Assembly (NCBI GenBank): GCA_027625915.1
Contig: JANTQA010000070.1
Coordinates: 10,793,001-10,857,000 of the forward strand
Direction: 5' to 3'
Source: Anaeramoeba flamelloides
Lineage: Eukaryota > Metamonada > Anaeramoebidae
DNA length: 64,000 nucleotides
In this document: one piece after another, positions 23,602-34,369 of the stretch
How the letters are laid out: each line of letters starts with the position of its first letter
Position numbering within the stretch: position 1 is the first letter of the stretch
Notes under the pieces: generated by a model
The model's database searches: none
Seen by the model: only the letters and a program-made list of their open reading frames with translations
What the model was told of the DNA's origin: nothing
Position numbers and translations under genes: made by a program

Positions 23602-26600
23602 ATGACTGAACAAATCTCAGATTTTGTAATTGAAATGAGAGAAAGAGAAAATTTTACTCTCCAAATTGCTTCTGATCTACATATTGAAATGTTTTATGTT
23701 GAAAAACTACCATCTGAATTTTCTTCCTTTGTCAAGCCCAACGCTGATTTTCTGGCCTTACTTGGTGATATTGGTGATCCCGATGAAGAGTCTTATTTTA
23801 ATTTTTTGACTGAAATGTCAGAAAATTTCCAAGAGGTGTTTGTGGTCTCAGGGTAAGTTCACTTTTATTTTATTTAAAATATTTAACCCATCAAGATTTT
23901 TTTTTTTTTGTGTGGAAAAACGTAAAAAGGTTCTCTCTTTCAGGTAGTTAACAAAATGAATTTACAATAAACAATTCCAATCCCTTAAAACGATCAAATC
24001 TCCAATTCCACTTATACGAAATCGATTTAAGGATTTAAGTTCAAACGAATTCTTCAGACACATCACAAATACCTCCCTTATTATATTGGTTTCCAACACT
24101 ACGATCTAGGATCCAAAGATGAAAAATAAATTTGTTTTAAAAAAATGGTGTTTATTTTATGCACTTTTTTTATTTTTTGGTCTATTTTAGAACTAAACTT
24201 ACCAAGTGTTTAGAAATACACCAAAGAAGATACTTTTTGTTTGAGTTTTTGGATCGAAAAATAAATCAAACACAATTTGCTTTCAACATTCCAAAATTGT
24301 TCAAAAGATCAAAGTAAAATTTAAGGTTTACAATCCCTGAAACTGGAAAAAAGATTATGTTGTATAAGGTGTAAGGCAATGTTATTTTGGTTCTTAGTCG
24401 ATCGATCTTCGACTTTGTACGAATTTTTATATTTGGTTCAAAATGGCAATTTTTTAAATTTAATTTTATTAGTTCCAAAATCCGAATTGAAGATTCTTAG
24501 ACTAAATTATTCAAAAATATTTAATAATAAAATTGTGGTTTGTGGGTTGTAGAAGATAATTTTCATTTAGATTTGTTTTTCTTTTGAGCTTTTTAAAAAA
24601 ATTAATTTTACAGCTGTTTCAAATAAAACCAAAATAAATCAAAATTAACTTCTACAACACACAAAACACTTTTTTTTATAACTGAATTTCCATCCAATTA
24701 GACTTACACTCTTAAATTCAGATTTTGGAAAAAAAAAAAAAAATTGTCCAAAATTGTCATTTTGAACCAAATATAAAAATTAGAACAAAGTCGAAGATCG
24801 ATCGACAAAGAACCAAAATAACATTGCCTTACGCCTTATACAACATAATCTTTTTTCCAGTTACAGGGGTTCTAAACCTTAAATTGCTTGTCATTACGCC
24901 GAAAAATATTTTTTTGTAATTTTTATGACGGTATATTACCAATTAAATACAAGTCAACATGTGATTTAGGATATATCAATTTCTAAAAATCAACAATGAA
25001 AATTTGGAAAAGACATTTTTTTGTCCATTAATATTTGTTCACAATAATGAGAATTGTGGCATCTCTATGACATTTCATTTTTTAGGAGATTCATGATGAT
25101 AATGTATGATTAAATGAGGTATACTGATCAGGATTCAATAAGATTCTTTTATCAGTTTTTGGTACCTTTTAGTACATTCATGTATGTAAGGATTTGTTTG
25201 GGTAATTTTAGGTTGATGTCATAGGGTTGTCTAGGAATTATACATGTCATGTTTGAATTTAGGGTAGGTTGTGTTTAATTAATACTTTTTAGGAAATGCA
25301 AAGTTAAATAATTTGTTTTGGAGTCACATTGGGTCGGTGTTTGTGTGTGTATAATTATATATGAATATGTTATTTTTGGATCATTAGGATGATAATAATA
25401 TCATATCAAAGTTTTCAGTAATGTTATACATTAATAAATTGTCTTTTTAAAGATATTTTCTATCTTTTTTGTTTAATATCATCTATTAATTCGAGAAATT
25501 TCTACTAAAATCTAAGACTCCAATTCTTTTCACACAAAAGACAAAGATACATAACCCCAAAAAATTTTGAAATATATAATTATAAAATAACAACCCTAAA
25601 TTATTTAAATTCTTGAATTAATTCATGTAAGCTAAATTTCAAAATTAGGGGCAAACTTTTTTATTCTTATTTTTTCTTTTTTCATTTGCCTTTCAAAAAA
25701 TAAAATGATGACACTCTATTTTTATTTATTAATCTATATTGGTTATTATCTCAAAATATTTTAGTAAAACATTATTATTCAAAAAAAAAAAAAAACTATT
25801 CAACAAATTTTTTTCTGATGAAAAATCTGCCACTATTTTTGAAATAGAGCTTATTACAGAAATATGCAAAATAAACAGAAACACGCCAGTTCTTATATAC
25901 AAAGCAGAATTTAAATTCAAAAATTTGGTAATTTCAATAAAAAAAAAGAAATTTAAATTCAAAAACAAATTAAAAGAATTAAGTCTACCTTATCTGGAAA
26001 AATTAATAAAATTCAATCAAAGAATCAACAATAAAATTAATTAGAATTCAAAAAACAAAAAGATTCTTCAAAAGGAAATTTATAAATATATAAATAGAAT
26101 GAGTTGCTAAATTCTACCAGTTGGAAGGTGCAAGAATATCAAAATTACAATTTTTCACATTTTAAAATTTTTATCAGGTTATGTAAACTCCCAATTTTTT
26201 TGGATTTTTTTAATCATAATAACTTTAGAAATAAGTCCATTTTTGTAAATTGAAATTTGCAAAATGTTTGATTTTAGTTTCTATTTGTTGTATCTCACAC
26301 TTTTTTATTCTTTGAGAATTATGTTGGTATTTTAAACAATGTTATTTTGAGATTTATTGGTTAAGTAGTTCTTCCTAAATAAAGTAACTTCTAGTCCCAT
26401 CAAATTATACTTGATCTCTTTCAAAAATTGAAAGAATTTGATCATATTTTACCTTCATATTTATTATAAAATCCATTCGGTGTCTTTCACGTTTTTTTTT
26501 TTTTTTTTTTTTTTAGAAAAATCAGAATGTGGATTATCAATAATAAAAAAAAGAAAAAAATAAAAAATGGAAGATTTATTTTGAAAAAATTTGAATTGCA

Positions 26601-27443
26601 GTTTCGTTTATTGTTTTTTTGATTGTTTGTTGTTATCCTAATTCTTTTATTTGATATACTTGCTTGTGGAAATCGTTAAAAAAAAAAAAAAAAAAAAAAA
26701 GACAATTAATTAATACGGTGTAAGATATACGAAATTTATACAACTAACTAACCTTCTTTATATTTGAAACTTTTTCAAAATGGTAAAAAAACTATAGAAA
26801 TCATGAATATTACAGGCAAAAGCGAAATAATAAGAAAAAGAAAAATTTTGATTCTACCAACGAAGCAATTGACAAGATCTGTTCAAAAATTAAAAAGGGC
26901 AATGTCAAATTCCTGAATAATAGATCTGTGCAAGTTATATTAAAAAACCGCGTTGTCAGGATACTTGGTTGCACGCTTTGGTCGCACATACCGGAAAACA
27001 ATAGAGAGATAATCAAACTCAGATTAACAGATTATCGTGTCATTTATCAAGATGATGAAGAAAAAATTACTACGAAATTCACACAAAAGCTACATTTGGA
27101 AAGTGTTGATTGGATAAAAAAAAACTTATTACTTTCAAAAACTCTTAAAGAGGAGCAAGTTATTGTGCTAAGTCATCACTGCCCCACATTACAAAAAGTT
27201 GCCAAGGAAGATGATTTATTAAAGCCGATAGTCAATGCCTTTGCGAGTGATTTAGAATCATTTTTTGCAATTAAGAACTCTTTTTTTATGAAGAAAAAAA
27301 ATACTAATTTAAAACTTTGGGCTTGTGGTCATACACATCATTGTTTTGATTTTGTTTTAAAAGGAACAAGAATCCTTTCAAACCCAAAAGGGTATTTATA
27401 CGAAAAAATGGATTACAGGCTAGATTTTGCAGTTGAAATTTAA
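23602..27443 (+). CDS. Calcineurin-like metallophosphoesterase
   Basis: Two exons, 23602-23852 and 26798-27443, give 298 residues. The five blocks of the family are in order: SDLH (D25, H27), GDIGD (D56), GNHE (N85, H86), SHH (H210, H211) and GHTHH (H262, H264). These residues are known to bind the two metal ions and phosphate in phosphoesterases of this superfamily. Length and spacing suit a small cytosolic member with no signal peptide; the substrate cannot be told. The intron falls inside the GNHE motif: GG from exon 1 joins A of exon 2 to make the glycine codon. Donor GTAAGT and acceptor CTATAG are good, so the join is secure. The start is the first ATG, 17 codons before the hydrophobic strand leading to D25. 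Confidence 0.85.
23853..26797 (+). other. Intron of the metallophosphoesterase gene (2945 bases)
   Basis: GTAAGT opens the intron and CTATAG closes it. It carries a foldback element (24318-24885), a patch less poor in G between about 25000 and 25440, and long T and A runs near 26491-26514 and 26679-26700. A frame at 25739-26044 is Lys/Phe/Ile-rich, is covered by another frame on the opposite strand, and is not called a gene. Confidence 0.8.
24318..24885. mobile_element. Foldback element in the metallophosphoesterase intron
   Basis: Arms of about 180 bases (24318-24496 and about 24713-24885) are close reverse complements. Both include the stretch CGATCGATCTTCGACTTTGT or its complement. Because the arms are similar, the same short frame appears on opposite strands at 24266-24478 and 24725-24919; these are not genes. 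A diverged single arm lies at about 20400-20660. Confidence 0.8.
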
Positions 27444-28440
27444 TTTTTTGGCATGTTATTGTCACATTGATTAGTTATCAAATTTAAATTAGCTTTGTTA
27501 TTATTACTGAATTTATAAAAAAAAAATTATTTATTTTTTTCAATTCAATTTGTTTTCTAATAAATGGCATAAAAAAATATGTTACTTTCTTTTTTTTTTT
27601 TTATCTTTATTTTTTATCAAATATTGTTTTTTTTTATCACTTTTAAATAAATTAATAATTTCTCTTTCACTTTCATATCCTTTATTTTTTTTAAAAAAAT
27701 GTAAGATTTATATGTCTATTTTTTATGATATCATTAATACTTTGATTAATATTTTTTTTTTTTTTGTATCACTAATAAATAAAGATATTTAAAATCAACA
27801 ATAAAATTATTTTTTTTTTTTTTTTTTTCCGATATTTAAATGATTTTCCTAGTTAAAATTAGGCAGTTGTAATGTGAATGATAAAGTGTGAATAAAGGGT
27901 TTGAATGAATATTATATGAAAATATATAATTTGGGAATTTTCAAGATTGAAATCATTTTTGCATATTTTTGAATATTTTTCTTTTTTTTTTTTTCCAATT
28001 TTTTTTAATACATAATTTATTTGCAATTATTTGTTTTTAGGATCAGAAACTTTATTTTTAATTTTGCAAATTTTTGTTTTTCTTTTTTCTATTTTTTTTT
28101 TTTTCGATAATTGTTGTTTTTTTTTTTTTTTTTTTGAAAAAAATTATATCAAATAAAAAAGATATTTGAAAAGATAAATAATCATGAACAAAATGGAGAC
28201 TATATAATGTCTTTGAAAATGAATTAAATTATTAGTAAAAAATCTTCTTGATCAACTTTTTTTCAGTGAAAGTTCGATAATTAAAAATTGGTAATGTTCA
28301 TTTCAAAAATTGTAACTAATTTTTTTGTAGTTTTTGGTTTTATTTATTTTAATTTTTATTATATCAGGTTTTAATATATTTAGAATGATTTAAAAGTTAA
28401 TTAAAAATCAAATTTAATTATTGGTTGCTCTTGAATACTA
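27444..28440. other. Spacer downstream of the metallophosphoesterase gene
   Basis: AT-rich sequence with many T runs of 10-20 bases. The open frame at 27550-27792 consists of Phe/Leu/Ile codons over T runs and is not called. Confidence 0.5.
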
Positions 28441-28444
28441 TAGG

Positions 28445-29555
28445 ATATATATAAACTCCATTTCACTCAAAGTTTCCCATCTAAAAAATGAAAAAATACT
28501 TTTTTTTTTTAAGAATCGGCCAAACTTATATTGTTTAATAGTACGAGAAATGATAAAATTCGGATTAGAGTTGATAATCATAATGGAAGATCCTGAACAA
28601 ACAATAAATTTCAAAAAAAAAAATGTTAAAAAAATATTTTGGTCCCTTTTTATAGGAAGGTCACGTCAAAATTTTTCAATTTCTTTAGGAAAATAAAATT
28701 ATTGACAATAAGATTTTTCACTTTTAAATGTATATATTTTAAAAGATCATACAAAACCTTACTTTTCTTAATGTTGATTTTGAATTTCAACATTTTTTTT
28801 TTTCAAATTTAATTTTAAAAAAAAAAAGAAAAGAAAAAAAAAAATTTGTAAAATGAGAAAAAATGATTTTGATCTAAAAATTTTTGTTTGAGAAGAATAA
28901 TGAATTAAATTCGTAGAATATCTTCTATTTTTTCTATAAAAATGAGCCCTTTTGTCTGAAATAGAGATTATATGTAAATATATATATAAACTCCATTTCA
29001 CTCAAAGGTGCCCAGCCAAAAATGAAAAAGTCACTTTATTTTTAAGAATCAACCAAACTTAGATTGTTTAGAAATACGAGAAACAATAAACTTCTTATAA
29101 GAGTCCATAATTATATAGGAAACCCCTGAACAAAACATAAATTTCAAAAAAAAAAAAATGTTAAAAAATTTTTTGGGCCCGATTCATTGGAATGTCTCGT
29201 GCAAAAATCTCAATTTCTTTAGGAAATTAAAATCGTTGATAATAAGATTTTTTACTTGTAAATGTATGAATTTTAAAAGAGTATACAAAGATTAACTTTT
29301 CTTAATGTTTATTTCGTTTTTCAAAAATTTTTTTTTTCAAATTTAATTTTTAAAAAAAACAATAAAAAAAAAAAAAAAAAGCAAAAAACAAAAAAAACAA
29401 AATTTTACAAAATGAGAAAAAATGATTTTGATCTAAAAATTGAAAATTTTAGTTTGATAAGAGTAATGAATTAAACTCATAGAATGTCTTCCATTTCTTC
29501 AATACAACTATGCCCCTTTGACTGAAAAAGAGTTTATATATATATATATATATAT
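28445..29555. repeat. Tandem duplication, period about 535 bases
   Basis: Two diverged copies lie head to tail. ATAAACTCCATTTCACTCAA occurs at 28451 and again at 28986, and the downstream motifs AAGAATC, TACGAGAAA, CCTGAACAAA and TAATAAGATTTTT recur in order. A (TA)n tract near 29535-29555 follows the second copy. The frame at 28421-28696 in the first copy is not conserved in the second, which argues against coding. Confidence 0.7.
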
Positions 29556-29799
29556 TCAATTTATGATTTAAGGTGAGTCACAATGTTTGAAAAGGTACTT
29601 AGTTCCTTATGTATGAATACTATTAACCACAAAATAAAATGATCAGAATTTTCATTGATCTTACTCGAAAAAAAGAAAGATAAGAAGAATTCAAAAAAAA
29701 AAAAAAAAAAAAAACATCAAAAAACACAATTTTAACAATTAAAATTAAAAGAAAACTGATTGATGGAATTAAAAAATCCTTGGCCTTTAACTTGAAAAT

Positions 29800-31245
29800 T
29801 TTTGTTTTATTTTGATTTCAACAAAAAACACGAACAATTCATTTTACAAAAGAAAACATACTAACAATTTTTATTTCCTGATATATTCAAATACATGCTG
29901 TTATAAAAATTGGCTATTTTTGGCCTTATGATCTTATTTTTGCTTAATTTTAAAAAATATAGTTTGTTGGTTTAAAGGTAAAATAGCTTTGTAAGTATTG
30001 TTGACTTTCATAATATTCTTAGTCAAGAACTGTATCAATGAATACTTTTGGAGGGGGGAATAATAAAATTGTTGATAAATAAACGCTTAAAAGAGTTCGA
30101 TAATATCAGTATAATTTCTACATACTAAGAATTTCGTTGTAAAAAAAAAATGGTAAATACAAATGGGAAAGTTTAACCCTTCTTAGATCCTATCACCAAA
30201 ATCTGATTTTTTATTAATATTTCCGTATTTCTCTCTGGAACTGCCCAGCCTATAAAAATAATCGTAAAATCTGGATATCTGAATTAAAAAAATTTAACAT
30301 CTCTAATATATTAAAAAATAATATTATTACTATTTTTGATATTATTAGAAAAAGAGATACATCATATTTATTAGCTCTAGTGTATAATAAATTATTTTTG
30401 AGTCTTTAACAAATTTCTAAATCATAATTTAGGAATAGGGGTAAATAAGAGGAATTAAACACTCCTCCGTTAAATAATAATAATAAAAAAAATATTTCCC
30501 TATTTTCATTTCATATATACAAAATAATTCCCAAGCTGCTCTATATCTTTTTTATAGTCACTTTTACAGGTTTGAAATGTTTTCAAATTTGGACTTGTAC
30601 TTGAAAATTTACCCAAAGTTATTTTTCTTCAAAATTATCAATCAAAAATCTATTGAAAATTTTTTTTTTTTCCAGATTGAAATAAGTAATTTTTTTGTTC
30701 AATTTCCCCTTATTGAAAATTCTTTTTGGGAAGCAAAAGTAAAACAACACAATAACTCAACACTCTAAGGGTTGTAGTTCATAGAAGTAGAGTTTTATCA
30801 AATTTTCCAAAATACACTTTTATTTGAATTATAAATAGGAAAAATTTTTCACTTCATTTTCCATTTCCCTTTTTCAAATTGAGTTTTTAAATTACAACCT
30901 CGCTACTTTGGTAACTCTATTTACAAAAAAAAATCTGGGAAATGAAGTGAAAAATTCTTTCCAATTTATAATTCAAATAGCAGGTAACTTGATCTCAGAA
31001 TTTTTTGAATTTCCTGATTAGGATTTTGAAAGTTATATTATTTTACTCGGTTTCTTATAACTTAAACCAACAAAATGGCTTTTGTTAAAATTAAGGTAAA
31101 ATAAGTACAAAAGACCAAAAAAAAGACAATTTTTATAACAGCATGTATTTGAATATATCAGGAAATAAAAATTGTTAGTATGTTTTCTTTTGAAAAATGA
31201 ATGGTCAGTGTTTTTCAATGAAATCAAACTTTAACACAAATTTCC
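29800..31245. mobile_element. Long inverted-repeat element with internal insertions
   Basis: Arms of about 185 bases (about 29800-29995 and 31050-31245) are reverse complements. The clearest part is GATATATTCAAATACATGCT at 29879 against its complement near 31142. The interior carries a LINE-derived short element (30231-30490) and a smaller palindrome (about 30815-30985, related to about 3230-3290). No transposase frame was recognised. Confidence 0.7.
30231..30490 (+). mobile_element. Second short LINE-derived element with target-site duplication
   Basis: It starts CTCTCTGGAACTGCCCAGCC, at the same point of the LINE as the copy at 15697. It ends with the hairpin GAGGAATTAAACACTCCTCC and a (TAA)/A tail. 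The flanks are AATATTTCCGTATTT at 30216 and AATATTTCCCTATTT at 30491. It lacks about 200 bases of the 3' inverted-repeat region present in the other copy. Confidence 0.75.
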
Positions 31246-31770
31246 TTTGTTTTACTGGTATTTGAAATTTAATTGGTTTAGTTTTCTTTGAAATTTAATT
31301 GTAGAAAAACAAGCAAAATGAAGTCAAAATTTTCTACCGCCTATTAGACCATTAAAGACAAAAGTAAAAAAACAAACCACCAAATTCTAAAAAATGAATT
31401 CAAGTCAAGTTTATGGGAAATTTCATCAATCAGAGTTGTGAGTTATTTTCAAACGCTTGATCTTTTCACAAGCAAAAAGGAATAGTATTTTTTATGAAAA
31501 GAAAAAGGAAAAATTGTTAAGATTTATCTATCCATCATAAATAAACAAAATAAAATTAAGACCATTACTTTCATTTTCACTTTTCTCAAGAAATATTGAA
31601 TAGGTTTTCTTCCAACAATTAAGACAAAAAAAAAAAAAAAAAAAAAACCTGTAGACTTTCAAAACAAAAAACCATTGATTCTTTCGATAAAGCAAATTAC
31701 TTGTTGGTCAATTCATGGGTTTTGGAACTGAAAAATAATTCATTTTCCTTTTACTTTTTTCTCAACGAAG
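31246..31770. other. Spacer upstream of the Stealth gene
   Basis: AT-rich, with an A run at about 31627-31646. The promoter of the following gene should be here; no motif can be named. Confidence 0.45.
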
Positions 31771-33084
31771 ATGAAAACATATCAGAAATCAATTTTTGTG
31801 ATTACTTTATTTGTCGTCCTAGTGATCGTTTTTTCAAGTAAACGTTATGGCAAAAAAAAACAAATAGAGAACCAACAAGTGGAGCTGTACGATCACATGG
31901 AAGCAGAAAGATTGGAGAACGCGATCCACAAAAAAGAGCTTGATTTAGAAAAAAAAAGATCTGTAATTGAACAACTGAAGTTTAAAGTCAAAAAAAAAGA
32001 AACAGAAAATGAAAAATTAGACTTGTCAAATGAAAAAGAAAAAAAACAATATGAGAAAACAAAACAAGAAATTAAAGAATTGGAAAATGAAATTGAAGAA
32101 AAACAAAAAGAAAAAAAGACACAAGAGAAAGAGATCGAAAAAGAAAAAAAATATTACCATATTATCAAGGACATAGTAACAGACGAAGGGAACATAGATC
32201 TGGTGTTCACATGGGGAGGCATCATCAAAACGATGAACAACAGGAACCGATACAATTACGAATTACAGTTTTCTCTGAGGGCAGTGCACAAGTATCTACC
32301 GTGGGCGAACAAAATCTATATTTTGATTAATTCCAACACAGACTATCCCTACTGGATCAAAGAGGAAAACTCAGGCAAGATCGTAGTTTACGATCGTTGC
32401 CAACTGATCGACAACCCGAGCCATTGCCCAACTCGCAACACGTTTGCAGTCTTTGCGGGTCTCCATAAGATCGAGGGCCTCTCAAAGAAGTTCATCCTCA
32501 TTGACGACGATGTCTTCATAAACCAGCCACTATCCCAAGATTATTTTTTCACCAAAAGCAATCTGCCTCGTGTTTACCAAAACCATCACCGAATGGAAAT
32601 CTATAAGAACAATGCAGAGTTTAGGAATCTCAAACGACCTGATTACAAATTTGCAATGTTCTCGCATCTCCCAAAGCCCATGAGAAGAGACTTTATTCTC
32701 AAGTTCCAGGAGGAATACAAAGAGTATGCGGAACTTGTACAATCGCATTACAAAAATAGATACAAGACATTAAGTGAGGAATTTTCAATGATTTATTACG
32801 AATACTTCTCTGAAAGAGATTGGCTGTTGGACGAACCCATGTACAAGGGCAAATTTTATCAGATCCCCCATAAACACCCAACAGATATCACAGAAGAATT
32901 CGACAAAATATTTAAAGACTTGACAACAAAAGATATTTACACTTTTAATTGTAACGACGATTACTCAAGCAATCCAGTTATATATCGAAACCAAAGGAAA
33001 GTGTTATGGAAGTTTTATAATAGACTGTATCCTGAAGTCCCTGATTATGAATTACCAAATCCTGACCACGAAAAATTTTCATAA
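31771..33084 (+). CDS. Stealth-family hexose-1-phosphotransferase-like membrane protein
   Basis: A single-exon protein of 437 residues. A short basic N-terminus and one hydrophobic segment (about 7-22, FVITLFVVLVIVF) predict a type II membrane anchor. A long Lys/Glu coiled coil follows (about 28-132). The catalytic part has the four Stealth blocks: CR1 near 142-148 (IDLVFTW), CR2 about 160-255 (SLRAVHKYLPW, KIYILINS, FILIDDDVF with D245-D247), CR3 near 299 (SHLPKPMRR) and CR4 about 390-430 (FNCNDD, NPVIYRNQRK). Known members transfer sugar-phosphate: the GlcNAc-1-phosphotransferase that tags lysosomal enzymes in eukaryotes, and capsule polymerases in bacteria. A Golgi-type role is inference. 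CR1 lacks the usual Asn/Asp-Gly after the Trp (WGG here). The catalytic half is far richer in G+C than its surroundings (33 of 60 bases at 32401-32460), unlike the N-terminal half. Confidence 0.85.
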   Translation: MKTYQKSIFVITLFVVLVIVFSSKRYGKKKQIENQQVELYDHMEAERLENAIHKKELDLEKKRSVIEQLKFKVKKKETENEKLDLSNEKEKKQYEKTKQEIKELENEIEEKQKEKKTQEKEIEKEKKYYHIIKDIVTDEGNIDLVFTWGGIIKTMNNRNRYNYELQFSLRAVHKYLPWANKIYILINSNTDYPYWIKEENSGKIVVYDRCQLIDNPSHCPTRNTFAVFAGLHKIEGLSKKFILIDDDVFINQPLSQDYFFTKSNLPRVYQNHHRMEIYKNNAEFRNLKRPDYKFAMFSHLPKPMRRDFILKFQEEYKEYAELVQSHYKNRYKTLSEEFSMIYYEYFSERDWLLDEPMYKGKFYQIPHKHPTDITEEFDKIFKDLTTKDIYTFNCNDDYSSNPVIYRNQRKVLWKFYNRLYPEVPDYELPNPDHEKFS

Positions 33085-33146
33085 ATGTTTTGAAATTAGT
33101 GTTTATTAATTTTTCATTGATACCAAATGTTTTTTTTTTTTTATTA

Positions 33147-33275
33147 CAGCTGTTTTAGAAAAGTGTGTACCAAAAGTTTTATTAGGTGTTGACTGAACTG
33201 ATTAAAACATATGACTTAGACAGTTTTAAGCCATACTTACAAAACTTCGAGTACACACTTTTTTAAAACAGCTAT
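33147..33275. repeat. Small palindrome just after the Stealth gene
   Basis: CAGCTGTTTTAGAAAAGTGTG at the left faces CACACTTTTTTAAAACAGCT at the right, with arms of about 37 bases in about 129. It lies 62 bases after the stop codon. It may be a MITE, or a hairpin that ends up in the transcript's 3' region. Confidence 0.6.
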
Positions 33276-33510
33276 ATTTATTTGAACAAAATTTTATTTG
33301 CCTTTTCAAATCATTTAAAATGTTATTCTTCATTCTATATTTCGATTCAACTTTATAGACTATCTTTATTTGATGCTCTGTAAAAATTACCTTTAATATT
33401 TGTTGAAACATAAATTGAACAACATATAAAATATTGATCATTTTTTTTTTTTTTTTATTTTTTTTTTATGGGTGTGTAGTACTTCTTATGATATTAATAA
33501 ACTAAACTAA

Positions 33511-34034
33511 ATTCCAAAAATTTGGACACAGTTTAAACCGTTGAAAGAATAACAATACTACACTTTACATTCGATTTGGAAATAATTTTGATTTTATAGC
33601 TATTTCATTTTTTGTCTTTTTTGTTTAGCTTTCATTTCCCTTTTTTCCAGTTATTTAATCTTTATAGTTAGATCTGGAAAATTTTTTTCTATGTTTGATA
33701 GAAGGTTAATGTTGAGTTTTGTTAAATTCAAAAAATCACATATACTGATAAATTCAAATAAATATCAAAAAATTTTTTGTTCAATTTCAATTTTTATAAA
33801 TCTTTTTACCTGTCTCTTATCAAACAATCCAAGACAAAGAATTTTTTGAAGAACAACCAATTTTTATTTTTGAGTTTTATATTTGTTTCTTTTATTTGTA
33901 TGAAAAGGATTACTTGTAAAAACATTAATACCTTGTTACTTAAATGTAGTTTTATATTAGGTTTGGGAAAACACAATATTATGAAGTTTTATTTTACCTA
34001 TTTTTGATTTAGGGATTGTCCAAATTTTTGGAAT
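33511..34034. mobile_element. Non-autonomous inverted-repeat element (524 bases)
   Basis: The ends are ATTCCAAAAATTTGGACA at 33511-33528 and its exact complement at 34017-34034, with weaker pairing outside. The open frame inside (33777-34007) is Phe/Leu-rich and resembles nothing known. Terminal sequences of this kind are seen in Tc1/mariner-like elements, but the class is not proven. Confidence 0.55.
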
Positions 34035-34164
34035 GGGGTTTATTTTTTTGCAATTCCAAGGTTTAAAAAAGTGGAAAAACGAAGCTTTTTAAAAATATAG
34101 ATAAAATCTTATTATTAAAATTATACAAATTTTCATATATCTTATACATCTAAAAATAATTTTA

Positions 34165-34360
34165 CATTCAGTTCCACTCTTAAGGCACAAACTTGAATGA
34201 AAATTTAAGATATAAGAAAATTCCAATTTTATACATAAAATTTATCTACTAGTAAAAATAATTTCTGTAAAAAAAATTCGAAAAAAATGTAACTTAATTT
34301 GAGATAAATTTGTAGCTTAAATTTTGTTCAAAGTTTGTTTCTTAAAAGTAGAAAATATGA
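34165..34360. mobile_element. TA-flanked palindromic MITE, degenerate copy
   Basis: The left end, TA then CATTCAGTTCCACTCTTAAG, matches the family seen at 34643, 47889 and 61306. The inner motif CTTAATTTGAGAT is kept, but the right terminus has decayed (CTTAAAAGTAGAAAATATG). Confidence 0.5.
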
Positions 34361-34369
34361 TATTTTTAA

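Noticed and set aside
24725-24919. Open frame nearly identical to one on the opposite strand at 24266-24478
   Set aside because: Both lie in the arms of a foldback element; the similarity comes from the inverted repeat, not from a gene family.
25739-26044. 101-residue Lys/Phe/Ile-rich frame in the metallophosphoesterase intron
   Set aside because: A comparable frame exists on the opposite strand, composition follows the A/T runs, and the GNHE motif is restored only if this region is spliced out.
28421-28696. 91-residue frame in the tandem duplication
   Set aside because: The second repeat unit does not keep the frame.
28500-29560. Direct repeats considered as a CRISPR array
   Set aside because: Only two long diverged units with no regular short repeats and spacers; the sequence is eukaryotic.
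33777-34007. 76-residue frame inside the 524-base inverted-repeat element, considered as a transposase remnant
   Set aside because: Phe/Leu/Ile-rich, no DDE/D or helix-turn-helix pattern, and too short.
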